Part shown: positions 1 through 13,700 of the stretch, one piece after another | How positions within the stretch are numbered: the first letter of the stretch is position 1 | How the letters are laid out: every line of letters starts with the position of its first letter | DNA from: Trichinella spiralis | Lineage: Eukaryota > Nematoda > Enoplea > Trichinellida > Trichinellidae | Assembly (NCBI GenBank): GCA_000181795.3 | Contig: CM012955.1 | Location: 8,527,893 to 8,590,392 of the forward strand | Direction: 5' to 3' | Length of the DNA stretch: 62,500 nucleotides | Position numbers and translations under genes: made by a program | Notes under the pieces: model-generated | Database searches by the model: none | What the model was told of the DNA's origin: nothing | Seen by the model: the letters and a program-made list of their open reading frames with translations, nothing else

Positions 1-420
1 GCTTCGTGTCGTCCGCGTTTTCACTTCTTCTTTTCTTCATTGGTCATATCTGTAAGAATGGTTAATGTTAAATCAAAATTTTTCGCACTTTATTACACAG
101 TGGAATTAAAAAACTGAACAAATAATTTAGAAAGGAAAGAAGTAACTGATTTTCAATTAAAGATAACCTTAACAAAATGATTATATATAGAGAGTTTCGA
201 AAAAAAAAGTAACAACGAGAAAACTTTGAATACTTTCCACAATTAAAAACCGACTTCAGTAGTTACTTAACGCCAACGTTTGACGCTCGACGATGCTGTT
301 ACTTGCCACGCAAGTCAAACAAACAAGCGCACCATTACTGATTGATGATAGAATAAAATGAATTTTCAAGCGATACTCATTTGTGTACTGTAGCGATAGA
401 AATCGGTTTGAGTTGATTGG
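1..420 (-). repeat. Tandem duplication, copy A: promoter plus first coding exon
   Basis: This block matches copy B (about 854-1260) at an offset of roughly 870 bp. The alignment covers a short minus-strand open exon and about 350 bp upstream of it, with moderate divergence and small indels. On the minus strand a TTACAG acceptor-like site (about 55-50) is followed after 9 nt by an ATG at 40-38. The 13 full codons to the window edge read MKKRRSENADDTK and align without gaps to copy B. The exon runs off the window, so its donor is not seen. Seen: the duplication and the conserved ATG frame. Inferred: that it is the 5' end of a gene whose body lies to the left. Confidence 0.55.
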
Positions 421-853
421 AAAATTTTCTGGAGGAAGAATTAATTCTAACCGAACGCTATTTAATTAGGAAAATTGAAACCTCAAGCACAGCGAATGAC
501 CTACATAAATGGAACTTATCGCATAATGTTTTCACTAAAATATAAGCACAATCGATGCGTATGCTGACAAACAAAGCTAATGTAACAAAAGATGTAATTT
601 ACGAAATGTCTCTGATGCTGTGAAATTTGAAAATATAAAGTGAAAAAAAGTTAATTAATTTTCAATCTTTCTAAAGATGAAGTCATACCTAATCTTAATA
701 TGAAAATTAAAAAAAACTGTTTTACACTGAAAAATATCTCACTCATATACTACATACTACAAACTTGAATAATTTCATTAAACTAAGGAATAACTTCACC
801 CTTTCGAAGTATCCTTAGCCTTGCTTTACAGATCCACAAGAAATGGCATTTAC

Positions 854-1260
854 CTCTTGCCTTCTCTTGTTCTGCTTCGTGCCGTCCGTGTTTTCACATT
901 TTCTTTGCTCCATTCTTTAAACCTGTAATAATGATATTAAATCAAAACTATCCTCACTTTATCACAAAATAGATTTACAACAAATATAATAATTAAGTGC
1001 TGTCTAATTAAAAAATAATTCTTTACGTAATAAGTATACAAAGTTTAAAAAAATAACAAGCAGAAAAGTGGAATACTTGTCTGTAAATCTGAAGCGGCCT
1101 TCAGCAGCTACTTAACGCCCGTAATGAACTCAGAGAATGTTCAACGATGCTACCAATTGCCACGTAAATTAAACAAACAAACGCACCCTTACTGATGATA
1201 AGGTAGCGTTATAGCGATCCTTATTTGCATAATGCAGCGTTAGAAACCGGTTTTTAATGC
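854..1260 (-). repeat. Tandem duplication, copy B: promoter plus first coding exon
   Basis: Minus strand: a TTACAG acceptor-like site (928-923) is followed by an ATG at 913-911. A 20-codon open exon (913-854, MEQRKCENTDGTKQNKRRQE) ends at a clean donor, CAAGAG|GTAAAT, at phase 0. The peptide and the upstream sequence align to copy A; 27 of the first 40 coding bases or more are the same. Only about 430 bp separates the end of this exon from copy A's upstream region, which leaves no room for a normal gene body. Copy B is therefore either an alternative first exon that splices to shared downstream exons left of the window, or a truncated duplicate. Confidence 0.5.
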
Positions 1261-2661
1261 GTCAGAACATTTGGCTGAAGCTTGCTTCTGGTCAATTGAA
1301 AGTACATGTTAGCTATTGCAAAGGTGGTTTTCGAAAGACTATATTTCAATAATAGATAAACAATGCGTACAGGGTGTATTTAATGAAACTTAATTGTACA
1401 GAAATTTGGCGATTATTAAGTCACGTATCATCTCATGTTGTGAATTCTTCATAGAAAATATATTGAGAAATTATGCTCATTGTCGATTGTCAATTGCACT
1501 GTTAAGTGATTATGACTTAAAAATTATAAAGCTGCTACTTACTGCTAAATTCGCCATTTTCTCATTGTTCATGTTCATGCTCTTTCGGTGTTGATTAAAA
1601 AATTATTTTTCAGAAATTATTCCAAAAAATAATAATGAATTAAAAGCAAAAATAGTGTTCGGCTTCAATGTTTGCCTTCAGTCAATTTTCCAATCAAAAC
1701 GCTGAGCTACCATCCACGGACGACCTCAAACTGAAATGATTTCCATTATGTCAATAAAGCGAACGACCTCGCATGCAAATTTTTATTTTATTCATTCCTG
1801 CTGATAAATATGGCTACTGTATATTTTTCATTGCTCGGCCAATAGTTGATCAATTGTGAACTTCTAAAGTTGTCACTTTGCCCATCTCAATACATGGGTA
1901 AACGAGCCACTTGATTTGGGATATCTCGAGAACTATGCAACTAGGAACAACGGGAATAAGTTTGTTGTACTTCTCTATTCATTTCTGATCGACTGATGTT
2001 CATAAAGTCCATTTCTGGATTTCAAGGTTTTTTTTCGAAAATTGCAATTTCACGGGCTGTAGTTTTTTTGAAAAACTACGAAATAGCTTTTTTCGAAAAT
2101 TTCTCTTTTTCTGCTTATTAGGCATTCACATTGATTATTGATAATTTTATGCAAAATTTGTTGTTGCGGTAATGTGTTCAGTAGTTGGGAAATGATGGGC
2201 CTCCAAATTTGGCACGTTGCTTATATGTATTGTTGTAAATGCTTCTTGCTTGCTCTAGATAATCTCGATGCAAATTTTTACTTGGTTGTTCTGCGTTCAC
2301 TTATCTCCATTCAATTGGAATGATTGATGCTGAACGATGTGTGTTGTATGTGGCAATGCTATTTATACTTCAATGTGACTGATGAAAAACTGCACAACAA
2401 AAAAGCGTTTGGTGTTCGCTTATTGTTGGACTTTTTCTTTTAGTTATTAATTCAGCTACATTTGTTGGAAATGCTTTGAACATAATTGTGTTTAATGAAA
2501 AAAAGTGACGGCTACTTTTTTAAATATTTTGTTCATAGTTTCATAGTGCTATGTAAAGTACACGGACTTTAATGAAATGTTGTATCAGTGTTGGAATATC
2601 AACACTAGAATAGAATAGGAAATAACAATGAGAATTGTTATTATGCATTGGCGAGTTTGCA
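1261..2661. other. Intergenic, no gene found
   Basis: No exon chain is supported. The short open frames at 1394-1594 and 2138-2323 lack splice context and recognisable content, and the second starts at TTG. The stretch at about 1905-2090 (ATATCTCGAGAACTATGCAA and what follows) reads like a degenerate interspersed repeat, but no second copy is present in the window to confirm it. Confidence 0.4.
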
Positions 2662-4177
2662 TTAAACAAGTGTAGAAAGATTTTTGCTATTCGTTGATTT
2701 TTCTGTCTTGGTGTTTTCAGTTGTAGGGGATGTTTTAGGAACCTCGCGCTCAGATCCAGGTTGCAAGTGGCCGCAAGAAATGGAATAAACCGCAAAGCAA
2801 AGGCAAACTAATACAAGCAATAGTGCCGTTGCTAGTACTACGGTAGTAACGGTTCCTGTCACTGTACTTGAGGATGTGAAAGTGTGACCAAACAAGGCTT
2901 GCAAATAAACAATCACAGCTGCAAGAAAATGCTCTTTCATAACAAAGAAAAGTGTAAAACTATATAAACATGCAGTAGATTTGCACGAAGATGAACACCA
3001 TCAATATACATACATACATACATACATACATACATACATACTCACCCAATATTAAAAGAGGAACGCTGATAAAAAATCCAGAATGGCTCAAAAATCGCAA
3101 GTAGACGGACTGACGGCGAAATTTGATAATGCTGCGTTTAAATTGTTTGATTTTGATATTTATCAAGTAAAATAAAAAATAAATAAAATAATTTTTACTT
3201 TGAATAGAGATCGTTGGCTTGGAATGAGTTAAATCGTTGAGCAGCTTTCAAGAGCAAATAGCATTCAAGAAAAGACGTGAACAAGGCACACAATGAACCG
3301 GACAATGAAATCAAGCATAAAGCCATCGCCAAATTGTTAATCACCTCTTCAGAAACAATTCCAAATGATTCCAATGTATAATAACTATTTTCAGTCGACT
3401 TTGAAAACTGCCTACCAGGCGGGGTTTCTTTGATAACCGAAGGAAATGCGCTGTTGGCAGAGGAATCATCTAAAAAAATTCACCATTTTGTAATTTTCCT
3501 GTAAACCTTGCCAACACATTATTTATACAAAGCAAACAAGCGAACGAACAGTGAAAATGAGTACAGAAGAAATGAATTTCAAGTTCAAAACACTTACTGT
3601 TAGCAATGTGAAAAAACAGTAACAACGACAAAATGGATACAACTGCCGATGGTAGGCCAAGAGTAAATAAAGAGGCCATTGTAGCGATGAAATTCCTACC
3701 AGTGCACGAATGCAGCAGCATGCTTTGCTGTCGATCCCAGTAGCGTACAGATTCTGAAGAAGATTTACCTGGTCGGGTTGAATTTGGACAAGCAAGAATA
3801 GTGGACGAGCTTTCAGGACGACGGATATCAGTTATTGGTTCCAGCTTAAATTTTCGTACCCTGGGCAGTAGTTCAACGTGAGGAAGCAATCGTCGACCGT
3901 CATCATCGTCCATCACTGCAGGCGACCAGCGATTGCTGTCACCTGCAGGTGATAATAAAATTGATGCTGGAGAACGTTTTACTGTTGTTGATGACGCTTC
4001 GAGAGAGTTGTTCAAATAAAACTGATCGTTCTGACACAACGATGACATCGTCGAATCGACCGCACCTCTACGCCAAGAAAAGCGAGAACTCGACCGAGTG
4101 GGCACGGTCCGCTTCAATGTTCCACCTCCAATGTACTGATGACGCAGCATGCTCTCCTTCTCTGGATCAATACCCAT
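2662..4177 (-). CDS. Four-pass transmembrane protein, unrecognised family
   Basis: Four exons: 4177-3598, 3469-3199, 3131-3046 and 2918-2662. All junction phases agree (1, 2, 1) and give 397 residues. The ATG at 4177 lies 8 nt after an acceptor-like TTCAG (ends 4186), so the message may be trans-spliced or have an upstream exon. Residues 1-160 are hydrophilic and rich in Ser, Arg and Pro, with an acidic MDDDDG stretch, and probably cytoplasmic. Hydrophobic segments lie at about 168-192, 240-268, 302-323 and 336-358, and the tail is rich in Thr, Lys and Ser. A basic sequence, RRQSVYLRF, precedes the third segment. The intron at 3045-2919 carries a CATA tetranucleotide repeat. The four-helix layout recalls tetraspan or claudin-like proteins, but I see no diagnostic motif and do not assign a family. 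Confidence 0.7.
3005..3040. repeat. (CATA)n microsatellite
   Basis: About nine uninterrupted tetranucleotide units lie inside the last intron of the four-pass membrane protein gene, starting just after its GTGAGT donor on the minus strand. Confidence 0.95.
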
Positions 4178-4185
4178 TATCCATA

Positions 4186-5346
4186 CTGAATAATATAATG
4201 AACAAATAATCAAACAGTACATAAATAATACACAGATTCACTTCAAACAAGAATAAGAAACATCTTAAAGACCAAAATCTTATCCATTTGACATTATTAA
4301 CAAAATTCTCAAAAGCCCAAACAACAAACTCTATATCCTAATTTAGCGCGCTATGTTTGTTGCATGGCTTTTATTGCTAAATAAAAGAAGTACAAATGGT
4401 AATAGCTTCTTTGTCTAAAGAAATCTTCAGGATGAAATATCTATTGTGAATCATTGCTGAGAATGTTAGAAAAACAGAGTATTAGACAATTTGACTGACA
4501 TTCAGATATTCAGAATAGAATTTCTTTACAATAATTAGAAAAAGAAAACGATTTAAAAGAGAAAAATCCTACCGTTCTAGAGGCATATGAATAATTCTGT
4601 ACAAACTGCATAGAGTTCCGCCATAAATAAGTAAATTTATACATATATATATAATAAAACTATGAACGCAAACAGAGAAGGAGAGAGAGAGAGAGAGAGT
4701 GGTGAAATTCCATCCAAAAGTAATTGAAATCTGATGCCAACTGAAACAGTGTAATTTTTACAGATTACTATTACTCAGTTTAGTAAAATATAATGAAAAA
4801 AAGTAATCATAATTTTCTACGTAAAATTGAAAAAAAACGATGATTACTGTTTAAAAAGCATTTTACCATCGTTTGAAATTTGTTCTTCCACGTGTAACGA
4901 AGCCATTTAGTTGCAAATATTGGAAAATGCTCAACGTTCACGGAAAACAAGAGAGAAGAAGCACTGATTGATTGACAAGGTGCGCTTCACAATGGAAAAA
5001 GAACAAACAAAGTTCAATAGTAAAATAAAATTCATCCCCATGTACATTGGGGTTAAATCTCAAAAACGATCTATAATTTTGTGAAGAATCGAGCTTTCCC
5101 TTGTTTTTTATTGCTTTGTTGGTTGCAGTAAAAACAAGGCAGCATGTAGTAAACAGTGAAACAAGCTAGTTCGAGAAAACTTGGATCGCGTTCACTGAGC
5201 GTGAAAAAAGTACGTATGACTCACTACTGACAATTTGTCATTTTAGACTGACACTGGAATTTCATGCCGAAACAAGATCACCATCGCTATGTGATATTTT
5301 GTTTCAAAACTGGATATGAAAAATATCAGTTATTAAAAATTATTGT

Positions 5347-5381
<35 letters not shown>

Positions 5382-6762
5382 TTCTCAACAACAACAGTAC
5401 TAACTAATTCAGCAATTTAATCTCGATCGATTGAAATTCAAATGACTCGTCAGTTTACAAAAAATGAAATAAAATTTAAAAGCTAAAAAAAGATAATGCT
5501 TGTCAAAAAATATATGAAAAATATGAATTAGCATGTATTTTACAAGTGTGTTCAATGCAACTTTCTGTTTAGAAAAAAGAAAGCCTATTTTGATTTAGCT
5601 ATTTATAAAATTTTAAACTGTTGCATTTTTCGTGAATGATACTTCACCAATCAGTGGCTGTAGATAAATGAAGATTGAAACTGACAAATACAAGTGAATA
5701 TTTGGCAAAATCATACATACTTCAGCTCCACGTTCAATTTATCAATTTCTATCAATTCTCATAATTTTTTTTACAAACAACACGTTCTGCACCAAAAATT
5801 GCTGATAATTAGAGAACTTTTCGTGAACATTTCACAAAAATAAAGCCGCCCAATTGATAATATTAACAAATATTCGAAGAGCCAAAAAAAGAAAGAAAAC
5901 GTTGATCAGAAATATAAATTTTGCAAAAGTTGATGAATCAAAATTAATTAAAAAGCAAAAAAACAGTATCACAGAAACAAAGAAATCATTGATTCAATAA
6001 AGCATTATCAATAAGAAGTAAATGGCTTACTCGAGCAATGAAAAGTCGCTAATAAACAGCACAACTGACTGCAGTATGCCACGGAGATCGACTGAGCGTT
6101 AGTTACACTGACCACTTTAAAGCCGCAGCACTTGCACAAATGCGATGCCTTTTTGCAGTTGCAAACTGAATGAATCACATTAAATTTAAATATAAAAACG
6201 AAATCAAAAAAAATTTCACTCGTAAAACGCGAAATCCAAAAAAGAAAAAAGAAGCAATCACAACAGAGTATGGTAGCAGTGGTTTAGTAGTTAGTGAATT
6301 AGTTCAGTCAGTCAGTTAGCAGAAATAGCTGTGTTTACGATTAGGACTGCTGAAAAAGGCAATCACTTCCGCCAGCTTAGGGGACATGGAAAGCATAAAA
6401 TACCACAGTCGAGAACATAATCTGACCTCTGGTCGACTTGCTTGCTGTTGATTCGATACAATTCATCTTTTAACTTTCGACTTTACGTATGTCTGTTTGT
6501 CTGCTTCTATACCACTCCGTCATTGTCTGTATGCCTGTTTATTAACAGAGAAAGCGGCTGTTTCGGTCACGGTCAGGCCAAAGCTAAAAGCTTTTGTTGC
6601 AACTGCCGAGCGTCGTTCATGGTCGTCAGCAAAGCAATACACTGCTGCTTTATTCCTTATTGTTCCATTGTTGTGGTCGATTGAAATTGACAATTCCATC
6701 TTCATATGTAGCCTACCTCCACAACCTTGACCATTTGTCAAAAAGACAAGAAAGCAAGAGAT
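4186..6762. other. Intergenic with simple repeats
   Basis: No gene is supported. A (GA)n tract lies near 4680-4700 and an (AC)n tract at 5350-5377. The segment 6240-6440 carries repeated CAGT/TTAG words (for example AGTTCAGTCAGTCAGTTAGC). It could be the promoter or leader of the plus-strand gene that starts at 6763, or of the minus-strand gene that starts at 4177. Confidence 0.5.
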
Positions 6763-7425
6763 ATGAAATTGTTGTCATTGTACCAGCAGGGCAACATTTT
6801 TCGCCTGCTTCACGAACGTCATTCAAACAGGTATGTATCCGTTGTCTGACAAAAATAACCATCCCGTTCGTCTACTGCTTACTTATTTAGCTGGTAGCAT
6901 GTTTCAATTGAAACTGAAAAATATGCTATTTTTGAAAAAAAAGCAATGGAAAAAGAAATGCATTTTCAAAAGTTGCCACTGATGAAATTTCCACTTTTAC
7001 ACCTATTGCACTTTTCTCACAGTCGCAAAAAATTGCATTTTCCATTGCAAAATTTTGGAAGACTTTTCAAAAAACAGGCAAAAAACGTGCATTCCATTCC
7101 ACCACCATGCCAAGATGATATTTTGGAAAAATCCCTACTCACCGACCTTTCAACGCACAGAGTACACAGTTCGACTAGACCACTGGGCGTATCCACAACG
7201 CGGGCCGACCTTTCCAAAACTGGTCATTCGTTAATTCCACAGGAATGTTTACTGTCCAATCAATCAATTTATCAATCAGCTAAACGCAATGCTTTCACAC
7301 TTTATAAGCAAATCAGTGAAACGTTTTCTTATTCTGTTATTCAGTTTGAAACGGATAATTTCCTAAATATGCAAAGAAAGCCAATGATCAGACATCATAC
7401 TGGAAAACAATTCACATTGGAATAA
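6763..7425 (+). CDS. Unrecognised two-exon gene
   Basis: Exon 1 (6763-6830) starts MKLLSLYQQGNIFRLLHERH and ends at ACAG|GTATGT. Exon 2 (7023-7425) follows a strong acceptor, TTGCACTTTTCTCACAG. The phases agree (2) and give 156 residues ending in KQFTLE. A polyadenylation-type AATAAA lies immediately after the stop, at about 7427. The product is hydrophilic and basic, with no clear membrane segment and no domain I recognise. The reading through the intron (a longer exon from 6946) is less likely, because the splice sites give better continuity. The gene converges on NBAS, whose stop codon is about 300 bp away. Short length and lack of homology keep confidence moderate. Confidence 0.45.
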
Positions 7426-7726
7426 TAATAAATTTACATCATCAATTCAAATGCTTCTTCTTCAGTGCAGCTGACCCAAGTGAGTGAGTTACTTGCTGAA
7501 CACGAATTTTCACCACGAAACAATTTAGAAGAAAAACACGCACCTACACAGTGTGTCTCACAGTGCTAAAATTGTTGCAAACAGCTGCCGACAAATATCA
7601 TATGGACTTCTTAATAATAAAAAGTAAATTTGAATATTCACTTTTAATTTAATTATGAACAAATAAACAGAATCGAATTTTGAAAATTGAACAACAAACT
7701 GCCATCATTGTGACAGCAAGTGCAAA

Positions 7727-10700
7727 TTAATAGGCTTCATGCGTTTCTGACATTACTGCATGGTACAAATATTGCGCCTCTGCTGACAATTTGGCATTTT
7801 CCAGCTGCTGGATCACTTTTTGGAAAACGTCAGAGTCTCCACTTTGGACAATACTCTTAACAAGCGCTTTCCAAATTGGTTCACCAACTATATGAGGAAC
7901 ACAATTTCGAGTAATAATCGCGGAAAGCAGTTCATCACTCCAGTTGTACTGCAACAATCATCAAACATGTTGATAAAAAAGATTACGTTTAGAGATAAAA
8001 TTCAAAAATGTAAAATGCGTAAAACGTACTTCTACCGGTGCACTAGAAACAGCCTGCATAAAGTGTTCTTTAAAACCGTATTTCAACGCGTAAAACGCAA
8101 CCTTTTGCAAATAGCCATTTTCCTTGAAATGGAAAAAGATACGTTCCCAAATCTGCAAGCAAATAAAATAAAATAATTGTTCCATTAAATGACAAGATAT
8201 ATGCTGTTCATGCAACATTTACCTTACTGTTCAACAGACCCTCGTCTGTCAGCTTAGCTATCAACTTGCCAACTTCATTCTCAGAGCCCCATTTGTCAAT
8301 AACACGGCCAACAAATTCAAGTAACAACTCTTCATGATAAGTATCGCTAAAAATAAATGAAAAGGAACATCAACAACTTTCAATAATGATTCGTGAAGTA
8401 TTTTCTCCATTTTCCCTTAGAAAGTCCCTATACCGATGAAGTAATAAGTAATATGCAAAAATAGTAAAAAAAAAGGATGCTGGAAAGTACGTGAAAATAA
8501 ACTGAACAGTTTAAAATAAAATTCTGCTCTGTTGCATCTGAAATTAAAACATTTATAAAGCATTCAGTTGACAATGATTACATTACTCAGCGATGATAAT
8601 CTGCTTAGATTTTAATACAAACATCATCAGATGGTGAAAAGAAATTTACTCTGTGTCTTGCTGATGATGAACATTTCATTCAAGTAGTAAAAACTTCAAC
8701 AAAAAAAATTCCTGAAATAAAAATCTGCTCACCGCATCGCTAAATGGAACTGCAATCGAAAACTACTGAAAATGTCGATAAAGCAGTCTGCCTGTGAAAT
8801 TGTATCCACTTTCGTTAGAAGTTGAGCAAGAAACTTATCCCGTTCTTCTTTGTCAGTCATACAGATCCGTTCGAACTGGAATACAATAATTAATACATAA
8901 ATGTATACAAGCTGAAAAAGCATTCTTGTTAAAACTGAGGAATATCATGGAAATTTTTATACGATGTTATAATTCAATTTTCACAAATTCAAAAATAATG
9001 CTCTCATTTCTACTTTGCATCATCCAAACTGATTCGATCCATTATAAGATCTGACAATTATAAGAATACAGTTTACAAATACTCACCGTCACATCCTTCC
9101 AGCAATTTTCTACGATCAATTTCAAGTATTCATACTGCTCTTTGTCCAGCTTCCGTTTCTCGAGTACATCTATTCCGCGACGCTGCAAATCATCCGCATA
9201 ATGTTCATCATCTTCCACACCATCATCAAAACATTCATCTTCATCGTCGTTTTCAAATTTCAATTCATCATCCCAACTAGCTGATTCTTCCAACAACGCC
9301 GCAACATTGGACAGGTCAGAATCGTGAAATTTCTTATAATAACGTTCGATTAGTTTAATATCACGCAATTGGTTTCTTCCACTGCTAGCTTTGCGACACT
9401 TTCTGAATATCCTTTCAGCATTATTCAACCTAAACAATTCGCATGCATCTACAGGGCTAAAAGAACAACGACGTAAAATTGCAAAATGAAAAACCGTTGA
9501 TGTTCGTTTTCAAGAACATTCAAAGCACTTTTGCAAATAATGCTGCTCCTGCACTGTTCATACAATAGCGACAAGTGGAAGATTTTCATATGCACAGCAT
9601 CGGTAAACCAACTTGAAACCATGTCCACAAACTATAAATAAAATTAAACATCGCTCGAAGCGAACAACAACAACTACTACTATGAACTTACACTTTCCTT
9701 GTTCGAAGCGAGCAGCAACATAATTTCATACAAAGCTTCAAAATCAGAATCAGAAATGACCGAAAATTCATTGACATGCTCGTAAAAGAACAAATATTCT
9801 TCTACAGGGAATTCACTTTCACTATAAAATGAAAAAATCTGAATTCTATTGCATATCTGAAACATCCATATTAAGCATGGGAACAAACAATAAGATAAAC
9901 AATGAAAGAATAGTGCAAACAAAAAATTGCAGCCACACATTATTAATCTCACGACTGTGAAAAAAAATATCATAAAGAACACAATGAATAAATATACTTT
10001 GGTGTGTGGAGGAAAGCTGCACGCAAATGTTCACAAAAATCCTTTGCAACGAATGACGTTGTTTGCTGAAAAAAGAGCAAAAGCTGAAAATTTTAGCAGA
10101 GTGGAAATTATTCTGAAATACTGATTTCTTTACTAGATCTCTTCGGCAAATGGGTGAAAATAAAACCGACGCGGCGAACGTTGCAATGCCTTCCGGAGAA
10201 AGCTTGCAAATAGCATTTTTCGACATCTGAAGCGCTTGAACTGCTTCAACCTTAAAAATTGAAACAGAATTTCATTTTCCTTTCCTTCAACTATCTGCTT
10301 CACACGCAATCTGCATCAACAATTGCAATATTTTGCAACTTTTATGAATTGATGATAAACACATTTACTATGAAAAAAGAATACCCCCCCCCTGTTGATC
10401 TTTGGTCAAACTGAAATGCTTGCTATTCATCAAAATTATTTACGTTTTTACGAATCGAAGGTTATCTGTCTGTATTAAAAACAAAAAGCATACAAATTTT
10501 AAAATCCGATGATCATATTTAAAATATTAAAAATTTTTCAATCAGAATAAGGCAATCAAACAATTTTACCCTCTTTCCGTGTTCAAGGAAACATTTCGTA
10601 GCCCAAGTGACCGACAAGTCACTGTCTGAAATTTCCTGAAATAAACAGAGAAATTTTTTCAAAATAAAATTATCATTATCATCCAAAGTAGAATAATTAC

Positions 10701-13700
10701 GATAATTACAAAAAATACTTTGCAATTCTTTGCTGGACATTTAAAGCAAATAAACAGCAAAGTAGCAATTAAATGAAATGAAATAAAAATTTTATACCTA
10801 CGCACAAACAAATTTCAGATAAATATATATTCGAAAAAAAATATAAATAGTATTATAAATAAAAGTGACTTTTTACTTTTTCCGGAAATGTATGCAAGAT
10901 TTTCGTAATCTCCACAATATTTTTCTCAGTCAAGCAAGGCAATAAACATGCCAACAAATTACCCGGCTTAGCTGACATCAACAGCTTATAATCAATACCT
11001 AAAATATAAAAAATAAGAAATATACTGCGCAGTTTTGTCTTTCTTTCAACAGCTTATTTACAAAAGTCATGATCTTTTAATTTTTTCAATACGGAGCGAT
11101 GTTTAGCCGCCACATGCAATGCTTTTGTCGTCGGCTTTAAAATAGCGTTGGCAATCGAATTTGCTTTCTTCAATATCCCAAAATACAACATGAGAGTATT
11201 GTAATCAGTGCCATCAATAAGCGGCAAAACATTAACCCTCATGCGATACGAAAACAACTGCAGATGAGAGACCAATGATATATACGGAGTCCATTTTTCA
11301 ATACTGTTGTTCAATTCTTGAGAGTTCAACCTACATGATCGACATACTGAATAAATCAGTCAATAATAGAAAAAAAAATCCTCTACTTTACCTACAACCA
11401 ACAAAAAGAAATTCTAAATGCGCCATACTGATCTCCCACTGAGAAATGTTACATTTTTTACCCAATTCTACAGCGAAATCGTAAAATTTCGATCTGAAAA
11501 TTAAAAATAAAATATTAATTTTTCATCCTAATTTCTAACAGCACTACAACAAGCTAAAAAGAACTGACGATAAAATGAAATTGCCTGAACACTACTTTCA
11601 CAAAGCACTACTCACAAGCGGATAATAAAATTCACTTACGCTGCCCAGCCTAGTACAATTTTACGACGATATTCTTCATCTTTGAAAAATTCCATTACAT
11701 CCACCTCTAAAAAAATGAAACTTCAGTTTCAACCATAGCATATAATATAATAAAGTTGAAACAAAATATTACAGAATATTAGACTAAAGAATACTATTTT
11801 TGTACATATCGTCAGCACAGCACACAACTTTTCAACGGTAATATAAATTACAGATCAAAAAACATCAAACTGGCTTACCTTCAGACTGCTGCTCAGGATT
11901 TGTCAAGCCTAAGCTAAGCTGATTCAACCAACGTTTAACATCTTCAAAAAATGGCGACTCCTCACGAATAAGTCGAGGCAAAAGCAGCTGAACAACTTCC
12001 AGTGGAGACATATTTGTCAGTTTTTCCATCGGAAGTTGACAATGCATTCCAAATTTGAAACAATAATAGTACAGCATGAAATCGATCATCGGTTTATCGG
12101 GAGAAAAATTTTCAATACACTGTTCGACAATATCCTTTTGGTCAAGAGACAACAGAATATAGATCGCCTCCTGCAAGTCATTTTGGAAAATAAATACCAA
12201 AGTAGGTACAAAGTTCGGATGATCATAATCCAGTTGACCATTGTCTTTTTTGGGCAATGTAAAATTGTACAAGTGCTCTGACGATCCACCGTAGAATCTG
12301 TTCACTGACCACGTGAACGGCAATGGTGGTGAATCTTTTTTTGCAGAAACACTCTCATGTTCCTCGAGTAAATCTGCAACCTGCTGGCCCATATCCATTA
12401 GTTCATCCAGACAATTCTCATTACAATGTTTACAAGTGAAATGGAAAATGCGCATAAGTGATTGCAGAATAATTCTGTTAAGCTTGAAATCTTTGCTTTC
12501 TGATTTCAGCAAATCACGCAAGAGCTTGTAGGCAATTTCCCAACCGTCGGGAGAGTCCAGATCTGCAATTTTACCACAATAGGACAAACAAATCGGATAA
12601 TCTTGTACAGTATGCGCTTGAACCGCGCAGCTGATGAGCAATGTGTCACTTAAATTGTCAATCAAACGGTTTGCAAAAACACTTTTAAGCAATACAAATA
12701 GTTTAGATAAATCTTTGTAAGCTGTCGAAGAAAGCTGAAATATTTCGTTGATGAAGTCGGTAACAGAGCCGTTGTTACTGCGAAAGAATTGGAGCCGTTG
12801 GGGTCGCAATTGCGCATCAATGCCATTGAGCAAATGCAAAATATCGATGGCTTTCTTCAGGTACAACAACTCATCGGATGGATTGTCGCAAACTATATCA
12901 AAGCATAAGAGTGCGCATTTCAATGGTTGAAAGGTTGAGTAGTTGAACAAATTCACGTAAAACTGCATTGCAGAAAGCACCAGTTCATACGCGTCACTGT
13001 AATCCAACTTTTTCACATGCCTATTAAAAAAACAATGACATAACTTAATAAATTTACAACTGGATAATCGCAACATGAATAAAGCGATAATGTAAAAACG
13101 TTTTTCCATTCATTTATACTACACGATACAGCATGATACAAGTAAGCTTTTATGAAATGTATACATCAGGCAAACTAAGGTGCAATATGATTAAGATTGA
13201 TTATACAAAATTATTCCCCTATATCAGTCAGATAAAACAAAAGAAGAAAAAAAAAGAATTACCCACAAAGATGCAAATCACTGCTCTTCTGCACTTCATG
13301 GCTAGAAGTTGGAGGCGTTTGGGAACAAGAGTTATGCTGCTGCTCATGAGCCAGTACAGATTGTGTCGCAAAAAATGATGGAACTATTTTGATTAATTTT
13401 TCACTCTTCGAATTCAGTAAACAAGAGACGAACAATTTTACAGTGAAATGGGATGTCACACAAAAATTCGCATCTTCAATTAGGTCGATAAAAAAGTCCA
13501 ATATTTTCACACAGTCTTCATAATTTGCCTGCTTCTTCAGCAATTCGTGCTGCACGGCTTTGGGTATCCAATCGCGAAGCAGCCCTTCGGCCGTGGTCCT
13601 GTCCAGTTGGGCTTTTTTGACAGCAGTGTAATTCACTTCAATGCCAAACTCAGCCAGAGCTTTGAAACACAACACGCTTTTTCGAATCGGGTTCAACTTT

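Noticed and set aside
2960-3166. Separate small plus and minus reading frames within 2541-3166 as independent genes
   Set aside because: They are explained as exons 3 and 4 of one four-exon gene, because the splice phases match exactly.
6946-7022. ATG-started extension of the 7023-7425 exon
   Set aside because: The segment is A/T-biased and lies in a better-supported intron ending in a strong acceptor.
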